Shown here: positions 48,564 to 60,455 of the stretch, piece after piece
How the letters are laid out: every line of letters begins with the position of its first letter
Numbering within the stretch: the stretch's first letter is position 1
Source of the DNA: Cephalotus follicularis
Lineage: Eukaryota; Streptophyta; Magnoliopsida; Oxalidales; Cephalotaceae
DNA length: 64,000 nt
Direction of reading: 5' to 3'
NCBI GenBank assembly: GCA_001972305.1
Contig: BDDD01001817.1
Span: forward strand, 149,918 to 213,917
Notes under the pieces: model-generated
Databases searched by the model: none
Seen by the model: the letters and a program-made list of their open reading frames with translations, nothing else
Told to the model about the DNA's origin: nothing
Made by a program: the position numbers and the translations under genes

Positions 48564-51500
48564 TTTTCTGCAGAATATGGAAATGCAGAAAATGTCAATC
48601 CAATTTGATTTGCAAACCTTAAGTTAACTATTATGGACTAATAGCAACCTAGGTACATGAGCTAATTTATGTCATTGAGTTAAAAACTCAATGTTTAATG
48701 CATGATGATCTTTGAAAAGTATTTTTCAATCAATTCACACAAAAATTTAGCAAAGCATCACAATTTTCACATATAATGAGTTAGGAGGGATTTTGCATAC
48801 CTAGCTCCCTTCGCAATGTGCAGAATCTTTCATTGTCCAGCAGCTTCGTGAATATATCTGCAACTTGGTTCAAGGTGTCAATATATTCAAGGAAAATATC
48901 ACCCTTTTCAACATGGTCTCTAAGAAAATGATGTCTAATTTCAATATGCTTAGACTTAGAGTGTTGAACAGGATTTCTACTCAAGTTGATAGCACTAGTA
49001 TTATCACATTTAATGCATACATTGCTAATGCTAATGCCGAAGTCACAAAGTTGTTGCTTTAGCCACAAGACTTGTGCACAACAACTTTCGGCCGCTACAT
49101 ATTCGGCTTCGGTGGTTGAAAGAGCTACGAGTAGTAGAAACAACATTTTTAGCTTTAAAAGATGTTCTTGTTTGTTTGCCTTGTGCACAAGCATCACACA
49201 ATTTATCATTTTTAAATTTCATTTTTGGCAAACCAATTACTAAATCTTTTCTTGAAAGTTTGGCAAGAACATCCATGCTTGCATGGCCTAACCTTCTATG
49301 CCAAAGCCATTTGTCATTTGTATTTGCATTAAAACAAACAACTTTTGAAAACATTTCTTTTAGATAAACGACATACACATTGCCTTGTCTATGACCAACA
49401 AACTTCACATCATTGGTGATAATGTCAATTATGTGACAACAAGAGGATTCAAAATTAATCTTATATCCTTTGTCACACAATTGGCTAACACTAAGCAAAT
49501 TATGCTTAAGGCCTACAGCATAAGAGACATTTTGAATTAAAGTAGAGAATTTGTTACCTATTGAGCCAATACCAACAATTTTGGCCTTGTTGTTATCTCC
49601 AAAGGTGACCTTTCCTCCATCAATTTCTTTAAGATCGATGAAGAGGCTTTTGTCACCCGTCATGTGCTTCGAGCACCCGCTATCCACATACCATGGTTGT
49701 TCCTCGTTGTGGTTTTTCCGCAAGTATTGTTCCACCTACAAAAACGTCAAAATAGTTTGACCTTGGTACCCATTGTTTGTTGGGTCCTTTAATGTTACAT
49801 TTTTGACTAATGGTTCCTTTAGGAACCCACACTTGCCTAAATGTAATTTGATTATGATTAGGAGGTGGTCTAGTGTGTGCGTGTGCAATCCTTTTAAAGC
49901 ATTTATTTCTAACATGTCCCATTTTATTGCAATAAGTACAATGAGGTCTAATTCTAGTCTTCTTTAATTTAGCCTTAACCTCTAGAGGAGCATAGCCTAT
50001 ACCGATTTTATCTAGGTATGATCTTTGACTACCAAGCATCTCCTCTAATTTCTTGCTACCTAATGAGAATTTACTAAATGATTTTTCTAAATTCACATTC
50101 TTTTCTTTTAGGGATTCTACTTCCCTTTCTAAAGCTATGTCATTACATGAAGTAGGTTTGGCTAAATGATCATTCTTTTTAGCTAGTTCATGTTCTAAAA
50201 TGCCTATATCATTTTTCAAATGTTCATTTTCAATGACTAGTAACTCTTTTTCTTTTTCTACGCTAGCCATGTTTTTCTTAAGTAATGAACATTGAGAACA
50301 TTTCTTTTTAAACTCTACAAGCAATTCATCAAAGGCAAATTGCAATTCACCAAATGTGTAAGAATCAACTACCTCATTTTCGCTATCCTCATCATCACTT
50401 AGTGCCATGAAGCAAAGGTTGGCTACTTGCTCGGTGACTTCATCATCGGAGGATTCGTCATCACTAAGGTGCCATGCTTTGAGGGCTTTCTTCTTGTAAA
50501 GCTTCTTCTTCTTTAGTTGAGGACAATCCACCTTGATATGTCCTAGTTTGTTGCATTCAAAGCATGTGGGAGGATCCATCTTGCTTCCCTCTCCCTTGTT
50601 GAAGTTCTTCTTTTGGAACCTTCTTGCTTTGTTCATCTTTGCGAATTTTGTGAAACGTTTCGCAAAGAGAACGTAGTCCTCTTCCTCTAGCTCCTTTTTA
50701 CTTGACATTTCTTCTTTGTGAGTGCTTTTAAGAGCTATGTCCTTCCTTCTTTCCTCTTGCGGCTTTGTCTCCACAAGGTTGGCGGATTTCTTATTCAGTT
50801 TTACCTCATGAGTCATGAGGGAGCCAAGAAGTTCTTCAATCTCCGTGGTCTTTAGATCCTTTGATTCTTCAATTGCTGTCACCTTGGGTTCCCACTCATC
50901 ATTGAGACACCCTAGCAATTTTCTCACGAGTTCATCCTGTCCAAAAACCTTTCCAAGACCAAGTAAACCATTAGTAATGTCAAGCAACCGATTATACAAA
51001 TTCTTGATGGATTCGTTCGGTTGCATTTTAAATAATTCATAATCTCTATTTAACAAAGCAAGTTTAGCATTCTTAACTTGCTCGGTACCCTCATGGGTAA
51101 GGATGAGCAATTTCTACACTTCATGTACGGAAGTACATCTCCTAACGAGATTGTATTCGGTTCTATCTAGAGACACTAGTAATATATTAAGGGCCTTATT
51201 GTCTATAGTCAATTTCCTAAAATCATCCTCATCCCATTCGTCTTCCGATTTGGAAACGAGTTCATTTTTGTCATTTAATTTCGTAGGGATGTGAGGGCCA
51301 TTTTTCACACTAATCCAATTTCTAAAGTCTCTAGACTTAAGGTATATTTCCATTCGACTTTTCCAATATGGAAAATCGTCACCACTAAAGAATGGTACCT
51401 TAAATTCGGAGACATCGTCATTGTGTCTAGATTGGTTGTTCATGCTAGTTGAGGCCATGATCTTTAGTTCAAGATGTTAATCTTAAAAATATGAGCAACC

Positions 51501-51652
51501 ACTCTCTGATACCAATTGTAGAAAGTCTAGAGTGGGGGTGAATAGACTTATAAAAATTAACTAGCAAAAATACCACAATCAATTTAAATTCAATCACACA
51601 AATGCGGAAATATAAAGAGTGTAGGGTTGAGAGAGATTGCAAACAGATATAT

Positions 51653-51681
51653 AGTGGTTTGGCAAACCGCCTACGTCCACT
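51653..51681 (-). promoter_or_regulatory. Conserved LTR leader hairpin (copy 3)
   Basis: Minus strand: AGTGG pairs with CCACT and GGC pairs with GCC, with the ACGTA loop strand conserved. It lies in the 5' LTR of the first Sirevirus-like element. Confidence 0.7.
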
Positions 51682-52111
51682 CCCCAAGGCCTCCCCTTGA
51701 GTATTTCACTAGGTATGCCCCAATACGGACTTGAAACTCCAACAAAGATTAAACAACCTTCGCTCCAACCAAGCGAATACAAATTGCTCCAACCGAGCAA
51801 AACAAGAGACAACCTCTCTTGTTTATGTGTGAAATAAGTGTTTAAAGGTTTACAAATTCGCAACGAATTTGTTTACAATATAGCTCAATTCTAACAAAGC
51901 TTCTAGTGTATAGGAAATGTAAAGTTTAGAGCTTTGTAATGTGTGTTGTAGCTTTGATGTGATCTCTTTTGCTGTTAGAATGCTTAGGGATTGTACTTGA
52001 GATAGCTTGAATGAATATTCACTTTGAATACTTGATCACCTGTGTAAGAGCTCCAATTTACCTTATATAGTTGTACTTCCAACGGATCTATTTTTGAAGG
52101 TCTGTTACTAA

Positions 52112-52480
52112 TCCAGTCGGCTGGATTTATACGGCAGTCAGCTGGATTTGATGGCGCATATATTTGAATATAGCCGTTGGTGGTGGACAGTCGGCTGCTT
52201 TCTCTGGGCAGTCGGCTGGTGGACATGGCAGTCTACTGGTGCTCTGTTCCAGTCGGATGTTGGTGCTAGAAATGGAGATTTGAGAATTTTCTGTATGAAT
52301 TTGCACAAATGTGGACAATCGGCTGGATACCCTGGCAGTCGACTGCTCCCCTGTGGTAGTCGGCTGGATCATGTGTTCCTGTAATTTCTGGAGTTGGTTG
52401 AAGAACCAGTCGGCTACACAACCCATGGCAGTCGACTACTCAACCTTGGCAGTCGACTGGATTGTTTGACAGTCGGCTGG
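52112..52480. repeat. Array of 13 CAGTCGGCTG/CAGTCGACTG motifs in the LTR promoter
   Basis: Thirteen copies, mostly CAGTCGGCTG or CAGTCGACTG with one-base variants. The array ends about 40 bp upstream of the TATA box of this minus-strand LTR. The motif is the same as in the Gypsy-like solo LTR at 24338-26952. Confidence 0.88.
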
Positions 52481-52648
52481 ATTGCCCTGTACCTGCAGAA
52501 ATGACCTTGACACAACTTTGGACACAAAATCAAGTGAGTATATGAAGTTGTAACTCATAGAATTATGCATACAAGTAATATATGTTTGTTAATCATCAAA
52601 ATTACATATGTTAATACAATTAACGGGGTGGCAAAGGCCAAGAGAAAC

Positions 52649-54384
52649 TATGTCCAAAATCCATGAAATCGGTTTCAATTGTAGTAAAACAACTTATAAA
52701 CAACACCCAGTACCCGTATCCATCCCTGTAACATATAATCATTCACTAGCATCCATACCATAATAATTCATTCAAGCCATTCAAAATGTATGAAAGCAAG
52801 CAAAATAGTATAACCTACCTGACCTGAGTATAACCTACTTGTTAATAACAGCAGTTGAGCTTTGTTGATTAGGAGGATTTACAGCAGAATCGATGAACTG
52901 CTACTGCCTCCAAGCTTCTCTCACTGTCACGAGCACAGCTCCTACTTATGCCAACAGAGCTTCCACTTTCTCTCAGTATCACTGCAATAACTATCACGCT
53001 TTCGTTACGACCTACACACAGAAAACAACACACTATTGTCATCATTCTTTGTTTACTTCTCCAAGAAACTAACCAACAATAACTTAAATGAGTTATACTC
53101 ATTTTAGTAATACCACATAACCCCCCGAAGATTAATTAAATAAGATTAAGCAAATGTGTCATCATTTAACGATGACACAGTTCGCAAAATCCATGTAACC
53201 AATATTTGATTTTATAATTGTCCCCAAGCTAAATATGTCCAATATATTTAAGAAGAAATCATTATTGGGCAGGGACCCTTTAAAATCTCGGTTAGTAGTG
53301 GTGGTGATCATATATTACCGAAATACCTTTAGGGTTCGGTTAAACCATTCTAAATAGATCCAGACCTATTTAAAATATTTTTGGACTAATATCCAATATT
53401 ATCCAGATGAAAACTTAATCTAATTAATTTTCTTATAATTTATTATACACCTCCGTAACACGAGACTTTTTAAGTCGTCGGTTTGCGTGTACTATAATCC
53501 CTTGTCATACTTGGTCCCGATTGAGGTCTAGGGTAAGGATACGTGTCAACCCTAGATAATACCTCAATGGCTAATATATCTTATTATTACTTGGACCTTT
53601 GGTAGACTCTCCGAAAATCCAATTTCCAGTCCACCTCGACCTTAGGCAAGGATTTCATAAGTCCAAAGTATAATCAGACCATAATAAGGCTGATCACCTT
53701 CGCTCATGTGTGACAATCCCATTTTGCGCACTCGCTTATATTTGTATAAATTTGATCATACCCAAAGACCACCTGATTTTCAGGCCTGCGCAAGAACTGG
53801 GTAAAGTAGAGATCGAAGCATAACAGTCTCCATACAATATAGAGAAGTCGCTCAGGTCTAAGGATCAGACAAGTTCAAGAACTCGCTAAGTGACTAGCAC
53901 TTATACACAACCGCAACAAGTAGGAGACACGAGAATAGTAACTATCCAAATAGTGTCTTCCACGCAGGTCCTGTTCAGTGTACACGCACCCAGTGCGCAT
54001 CCCGTATTTGACATAGTGTCGTAACACAGATGGTAGTGAGAGAATCCATCCTCTAATTCCCAAAAATAGGGAACATTCGCGCAAGTCTATCCGGTTCACT
54101 AATGCCCACAAAGTGAACCTATGACTTAGAACTAATTCTACATAGGGAATAAGGTAGCCAATCTCACTGCCTCCATGCTTGGCATCCAACCTTATATCAG
54201 GGCATCACAAGTGTAAGTATTAAACTACTTCAATTATGTGATAAAACACAAGTGATGTAGCCATAAATAATATAAACAAATTCTCACGTGTCATATGTGT
54301 GGAAAAAGACTGTTTATATACACAGATAGATTCGATACAAAAGCCCATCCAATGGCATGTCGGGTCACCCTATATAACAGATGG
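52649..54384. mobile_element. Unclassified dispersed repeat, right part
   Basis: It continues the repeat interrupted at 46452. Positions about 53100-54380 are a diverged second copy of about 44200-45390 in direct orientation. The match breaks off near 54381 at the border with a Copia fragment. No coding sequence. Confidence 0.5.
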
Positions 54385-56787
54385 TTCGTCAACAAGTGGT
54401 GAAATGGCACTTAAGAGGGCTTGGGGAATAGGATGTTTAGTGGCTAACAGAATGAGTTTGGATATGGGTTTGGTGATGCCAACATGCAATCTGGTTTGCA
54501 TAGGATGAAGGTTAGGTGCTGGTGGAGATGGGTTATCTGGAAGTTGGGGAGAATCGGTAGATGTGGTTGGAGGTGTTGGGGTTATAGTGGTAGTACAAGG
54601 GAAAACGGCAGGTTGAGTAGGTATGGTAACAGCAACTGTAAGTGGGGTATTTTTTATAGTAGTTTGAGATGCAAGGCTATGGTAGGGGAAAGATGTTTCA
54701 TAAAAAATTACATGACGTGAGACATAAGTCCTTGTTGTTTTTGGATCATAACACTTATAGCCTTTGTGAGAGTTACTGTACCCAAGGAAAACACATTGTG
54801 TGGATCGAAATTGTAGCTTGTGCTTTGTGTAAGGCCGAATCCAAGGAAAACAAGCACAACCGAATGTGCGTAATCAAGTATTCTGGTTTTGTCCCAAAGA
54901 GAGCTTCGAATGGAGATTTTCCAAGCAATATTGTTGTAGGCAGCCTATTGATCAAGAAGACAGCCGTCTCAAAAGCAGAGACCCAAAAGTTTTGTGGTAT
55001 ATTAGCTCAGGCTAGGAAAGTCAGCCCAGTTTCCACAACATAACAGTGCTTTCTTTCTGCCCAACCATTCTATTCAAGCGTGTGAAGACAAGAATATCTG
55101 TGAAAAATGTCATGCTATTTAAAATAGTGATCAAGATATTGATATTCCTTTGCAAAATCAAATTGCAACATTTTTATTTGACAATTGAAAAATGTGGAAA
55201 CAAATTTATGAAACGTAATAAAGGTCGACAGTGCCTCGGATCTATGAATAATAGGAAATAGCCAACTAAATCTCCTGTAATCATCTATGAAAATAATGTA
55301 ATAATAAGAGCCTTGAATTGATGACATTGGTTCCGATCCCCAAATATCTGAATGTATCAGTTCGTAAGGAGCAGAAGCAATTGATGCACTAATAGGAAAA
55401 GGCAACTTATGGCTTTTGCCTAATTGATAGGAAACACAAACATTTGAAGAGCATATTGGTGTTGTAGGGAGCTAATGTGTGCGAAGAAGTGATGCTAGAG
55501 AATGTTTGGATGGATGTCCAAGTCTGTCATGTCATATTGAAGAGGAGACACGTTCACCAATAAGAGCAGCAGACAACGGGCTGGAAGATATTTTGTTAAA
55601 AATGGGTGAGGGTGATAGCCGATATAAGCCATCCTTAATTGAGCCTTGGATTAGGACTTTCCTTGATTGAGGATCCTTCATATAACAATAAGTTGGGTGA
55701 AATTCAAAAAACACATTGTTATCAACAGTAAAATGGCTCACAGAGAGAAGGTTCTTACATATGTTTGGAACATGCAAAATATCACGCATAGATAATGGGT
55801 GAGTAAGGGAATTAATTTTAGAATGACCAATATGTTGAATATGCAAACATGCCCCATTACCAACAATGATTTGATTAGAACCTGTATAAGGCGTGTGAAG
55901 ACTCAAATTACCCATATCAGCAGTAATATGATGTGTAGCACCCATATCCAGATACCATATGGGATCATATGTGGCTGAGGGTGTGGCTAAGAGAGCAGAG
56001 GGAGAAGGCCGATTGTTTGGAACGAAAGCTTGATAATTTGAATTAAATTGGTGATAACATGAGGAAGCAGTATGGTTGTTACGATGGCAGATTTGACAAG
56101 GTAAAGATGGAGTAGGCAGTAGCGATGGAGATAACCAGGACTGTTGTGTTATGCGACCTCGACCTTGACCCCTCCCACGTCCTCGACCAAAATTGTTATT
56201 ACGTGGACCTGAAGAATTTCGCCGATCCGAAGAGGTGGATTGAGTAGTGTTATGAGTACTTTTAGTGCTAAGATTGGCTTTGATAGTAAGCAGATCCAAG
56301 TGAGGAGCGGTTTGTTCTTTGAGTATTTCTTGGCTAAGGAGAAGGCCAGTAAAGTCATCAAGAGACATCCAGTCTAGCCGAGCAGTAATAGATGTAGCAA
56401 AAAAATCATATTCAGGTCCAAGGCCACGTAGGATGCTCAGTATGGTATCTTGTTCAGAAACTGGATTAGCAGAAGCATCAAGATTGGCAACAATCTCATT
56501 GACTTTGTAAAGGTAATTAGAAATGGACATAGTACCACGTTTGAGTTGAAGTAACTGATATTTGAGTTGCATTATACGAGCTTGAGATTGAAAAGCATAA
56601 ATACGTGCCAGATGAGTCCAGACATCATGAAAACTCGTGAGAGAGATAACATGAGCCATTGAGTGCTTTGTAAGAGAGGCATATATCCATGAAAGAATTA
56701 TCTGATCCTGAGTATGTGCAGGATTTATGGTAGGTGGGTTAGAAGATAAGAATTGAGGGGGGCAGAGGAAATATCCATCAACATACC
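54385..56787 (-). mobile_element. Third Ty1/Copia fragment: gag, protease and integrase, fossil
   Basis: In minus-strand order it has gag (YVDGYFLCPPQF, FHDVWTHLARIYAFQSQAR), a basic GRGRGRGQGRGR stretch, a zinc knuckle (CQICHRNNHTASSCYH), a protease-like DMGATHHIT motif, an integrase core (HSDIWGSEPMSSIQG, FIDDYRRFSW) and the integrase tail (HPMQTR). Reverse transcriptase, RNase H and LTRs are not in this piece. The left end stops at the unclassified repeat; the right end is cut by a Sirevirus-like insertion. Broken in several places. Confidence 0.8.
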
Positions 56788-56913
56788 GGAAATAAAACAC
56801 TTTTGGAATATACAAGAGGGGGGGGGGGGTGAATTGAATATTGAAGTAAATATGGGAATTTAAAAACTTTAAATATAAATAGACAAGGAAAGAAAAACTT
56901 CTCCGAAATTTAG

Positions 56914-56945
56914 AGTGGTTCGGCTAACTCTTGCCTACGTCCACT
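56914..56945 (-). promoter_or_regulatory. Conserved LTR leader hairpin (copy 4)
   Basis: Minus strand: AGTGG pairs with CCACT and GGCAA pairs approximately with TTAGCC. It lies in the left LTR of the tandem element. Confidence 0.7.
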
Positions 56946-57419
56946 TTTCCCAAGGGAGCTCCTTGAGTTTCCACTATCTCGATTTGATTAAGGCAGCAAA
57001 TCGTTACACCTCACAAATTCGTGATTGACCTCAATCACAAGACTTTGACCTCAAAGCCTTAGAGGATTCTCCTCTTTTACAAGTAAAATGAAAGTGTTTA
57101 CAAGAACCTCTTAAATAGGTTGACGTGAAAAATATAGCTCACAAAATGAAACACTCAGATAAACTCAAGGAATGAAGCTTAGAAGCCTTGTTGAACAATG
57201 TAGAGCGCTTTGAGCCTTTTTGCAGCTAGAAAGCTTGGAATGGATTTCTCTTGATGTTGTGTGATTGATGTAGATAATTCTGAATTATTGTTGTTCTTCT
57301 GAGGTTTCAATCTTCCTTTTATAGCCATAACAGGTTTGTAGCCGTTGCATGATTTGTGGAAGCTTTTTGATATAATAATATGTAGTTGCAATTATTGAAT
57401 TTTCTCTGCTGGTATAAAG

Positions 57420-57890
57420 ACGTCGACTTCTTTGTGAAAGGCGTCGATGTCTTTTCTGGGAAATCTCCAGGTCTTGAAGCTTTGAACATCACATCGATCT
57501 CTTTCCTTGGAGTCGATGCTTTTTCTGGGAATTTGCAGGTACCTCTGGAAAGGCGTCGATCTCTATGGAAAGGCGTCGATGTCTTTTTCATTGACGTCGA
57601 TGTCTTTGATGTAGGGATCGATGTCTTCAATTGCAATTTCATACAGTAGCTTCTGGCACAGAAAACGTCTGAAAACGTCGATGTTATCTTGGAAGAAGTC
57701 GATATCATCTTGAAAGTAGTCGATGTCTTTTGGAAGTAGTCGATGTCTTTTGGTACGGACGTCGATGTCATAACTGGAAGAACGATGTCTTCTTTGTAGT
57801 TGATTTTGTACTAAAGGCGTCGATGTTATTTTGAAGGAGTCGACTTCTTTCGTACGGACGTCGATGGTTTTCCTTGATAGTCGATGTCTT
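57420..57890. repeat. Array of about 19 GGCGTCGATGTCTTT-type motifs (left LTR)
   Basis: The motif core is GTCGATGTC with upstream AAGGC, AAGTA or GGAC. Copies recur about every 20-35 bp from the TATA box outwards. The matching array in the middle LTR is at 62190-62770. Confidence 0.88.
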
Positions 57891-58662
57891 CTTCTGCAGA
57901 TTGGTTTTAGGCTTTGATATTGAACTTGTAATTTCTTGCACATCAAGTAAACTTGTTAAATGCAAATATGTTATCATCAAAACAAGGATTGAGACTAAAT
58001 CGTCAACAATCTCCCCCTTTTTGATGATGACAAAAATTTGCTCAAAAATGCATAAATTATAAGTAATACCATTTGAAAAAATAAGTGAATATCAAAAGAG
58101 ATTTATAAGGTAAGTTGCAATATCAGTAAGCATTATAATGTAGGTTGCACTATCATAAACAAGGAGTGTAAGTTGCAATATCAGAAGCAATGAGTTTTGA
58201 GCCTTTCTCTTAAAATGCATAAATAGCATTTCTCCCCATTTGCATTTCTCTCAAAACATAACATAATTCTTTTGAGCCAGCATTTCTCCCCCTTTTTTGT
58301 ATAGCATCAAAAAGGTTTTACAAAAGGTTAGAAATTATAAGCTCCCCCTAAATAACAGCAAGGGTTAAAAGAATATGAATAAGGCAAAAAGCATAAAATC
58401 TCATAATATCGGCAATGATGATAATTATGGGAAATAATTGATAAAACATAATCATTCAACGCAATTATATCAGAAAATCATTCATATAATTATAAACACA
58501 ATTCATAAAACACAATCTCATAAACACAATTGCATAAACATTTAATTAATATCATTAAATTCAAACTTGTTCATTACAAAAAAAAATATGAACTCAAAGG
58601 TTCATAACAACATCAAACAGAAAACAGCAACAAGAATTAAAGCAGAAACAACAACAAAAACA

Positions 58663-59976
58663 TCAAGATTCAGCAGGAGTGGAATCGGATTCGGATTCGT
58701 CGCCCGAAGTCTCTTCGCATTGATCAATGGTCTTGGATTCGGCAAGCTTCCATTCCATTCTCTTTAAACGCCTCTTTGCGACTTTTAAATCGTAGAAGAT
58801 GGTGTCATCAATGTGTCGGAAGTCGGACTGAATTACCATATGATCACCCTCCAATCTACCAAGCCGAGTGTTGATCTCCTTAAATTCATCTTTAAACGAG
58901 GCATTCATGGCAGCAAATTGTGATTGCATGAACTCCATCATCCGCTCGTAATCAGAAGTAGATGAAGTTCCTTGAGATTGAGGCTGGGCTAGTGCAGCTT
59001 GTTGTTGAGTTTCCCAAGGAGGATGCTCTTCTTGCTCTTCAATGGCAATCCTTGGTCCTTGATCCACTTTAGGCAAATATGTCCAAATCCCTTGTTGTTT
59101 CTTCCACCCCATTCGATTTAGTGTACTCTTGTTGTATGTATCTTCCTTCTTCAACTTGGTTGCAATCTCTCCTTCAAGCGGAATATGACAATGTAGGAAG
59201 ACTTGGGTAAGAATGGATCCGTAAGGGAGTACGGATTTCTTCTGTGAAAATGCTCTTACCATTGTCTTGAGCATTAGGAGAGGAAAACAGAATTCGATTT
59301 TACAAAGGATGCACCACATAATAAAAACTTGCATCCTAGACAACTTGGCATACCCTCCACCGGTGGGTAGAATTTGATGAACTATGAGATGGTGGAGAAG
59401 CCTATGGTCTACTGACAATCGATTAGTGGTCAGAGCCATGTTTGGATGAATATTTGGATCATTGGGATACAAAATCGATAAAATTTGGTTAGGGTGAAAA
59501 CCCTCAACCTCCGGCCATTTCTTATGTTCAAAGACATAAAGACCGGTGTGTGGAATATGTAGGATAGAAGCTAGAATCCTAGCATCTAGATAAATCCGAT
59601 GCTCTTTAACAGATGAGGAGATTACAAATTCCTCATTTTGGGCCGAAACTATTTTTAGGTTAGAATAAAATTCCTTTACCAATTTTATATAAAATGGGTC
59701 AGAAATTTGAATTAGGGGAAGAAGATGTAGGTCATCTAACCAGGAAACGAAGGAGAATTCGGAAGAACAGAAATCAAAATCAATGTTTCTGCCTCCCATG
59801 ACTCATTTTTCAACAAAAGATATGGTTCTAATAGGAATTTGTTCTTCGGATGAGGAATCCGATTGAGAAGACTCAGAGGTAGATTCCCTAAGCTCAAGTC
59901 TCTGCTTCTTAGCAGATTTCTTAGGCTGAGATGTAGAGGCAGCCTTCTTTTTGGCGGTTTGCTTTGTCCTAGGCAT
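58663..59976 (-). pseudogene. Third ORF of the second Sirevirus-like element, with H3-tail-like N terminus (fossil)
   Basis: The first methionine at 59976 opens a very basic segment, MPRTKQTAKKKAASTSQPKK, whose residues 3-8 (RTKQTA) equal residues 2-7 of histone H3. A Ser/Glu-rich acidic linker follows. A globular domain of the 'putative plant transposon protein' type comes next (WLDDLHLLPLIQISDPFYIK, IPHTGLYVFEHKKWPEVEGF, LLHHLIVHQILPTGGGYAKL), then a coiled-coil tail (MEFMQSQFAAMNASFKDEF) ending in an acidic stretch (DESESDS). It has no histone fold and no transmembrane segment. About one break is present. It has the same architecture as the third ORF at 47227-48375, but the sequences are only distantly alike. 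Confidence 0.75.
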
Positions 59977-60182
59977 TTTGTCAAACAGATAGAGAGCACA
60001 GATGAAGGACACAAAGAATGACAAATAGAGATGGAGTGGACACGACGAAATGAGTATTTGTAGTTGTAAAGGTGATTAGAGGATGGTTTTCGAACAAAAC
60101 AGAACGATTTTAGAATGAAAATAGAGAGAGTGGAAATTTTTGAAAACACAGAAAAGGGAGGTAAAAAAAAGAATGAGCATGA

Positions 60183-60455
60183 GGTCGACTTTTTATGAAG
60201 AAGTCGAGTTTCTGAGCAAAAGACGTCGACGTGATTCTAAAAGGAGTCGACGCGTTATGTAAAATAGAGCTGTAAAAACGGTGCGTATTAAAAAGCATCG
60301 ACGCGTTTGAAATGAAGTCGACATGTTTCAATGAAACACACAGGGATCGACGTTTTTCAAAAGAGGTCGACGTGATTTTCATACAATTTCCAGAAAAGAA
60401 GTCGACTCTATTTTGTAAAGCATAAAAAAATTTCCAGAAAAGGAGTCGACGTTTT
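60183..60455. repeat. Array of about 10 GTCGACG motifs upstream of the third ORF
   Basis: Ten copies of GTCGAC(G) or ATCGACG, usually preceded by GGA, GAA or GAG and followed by a T run. The array lies between RNase H and the third ORF, about 200-480 bp upstream of the methionine at 59976. The element's LTRs carry the related GTCGATGTC array. Confidence 0.85.

Larger units (their letters stand above)
46453..52643 (-). mobile_element. Sirevirus-like Ty1/Copia element, broken (fossil)
   Basis: It is bounded by the 5-bp duplication GAAAC (46448-46452 and 52644-52648). LTRs lie at 46453-46603 and 51517-52643; the left one is much shorter. The primer-binding site (minus-strand TGGTATCAGAGAGTGG) is at about 51499-51514. 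Parts in minus-strand order are: gag with a zinc knuckle (CFECNKLGHIKVDC) and a long coiled coil (about 51458-49680); protease and start of integrase (DSGCSKHMTG, LWHRRLGHAS); RNase H (LSTTEAEYVAAESCCAQ, to 48781); and a third ORF (48375-47227). Several purine tracts of the AAAGGGGGAGA type precede the 3' LTR, a Sirevirus hallmark. Integrase core and reverse transcriptase are missing, with several breaks in all. LTR divergence is about 4% over the shared 130 bp. Confidence 0.88.
51517..52643 (-). repeat. 5' LTR of the Sirevirus-like element (1127 bp)
   Basis: It contains, in transcription order, a 13-motif array (52480-52112), a TATA box (minus-strand TATATAAGG at about 52063-52070) and the leader hairpin (51681-51653). 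It then ends CTTTCTACA before the primer-binding site. Confidence 0.85.
56788..58008 (-). repeat. Left (3') LTR of the tandem Sirevirus-like element, 1221 bp
   Basis: In transcription order: TGTTGACGATTTAG start, motif array (57890-57420), TATA box (minus-strand TATAAAAG at 57317-57324), leader hairpin (56945-56914), and end near 56788. Confidence 0.85.

Noticed and set aside
57319-57946. Open frames rich in DID/STS repeats (also 62312-62825)
   Set aside because: They read the GTCGATGTC array in different frames. They lie in the LTR promoter region and have no protein family resemblance.
59803-60024. Histone H3 gene fragment
   Set aside because: Only about eight N-terminal residues resemble H3. 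The rest is Lys/Ser/Glu-rich and leads into the transposon third-ORF domain with no histone fold.
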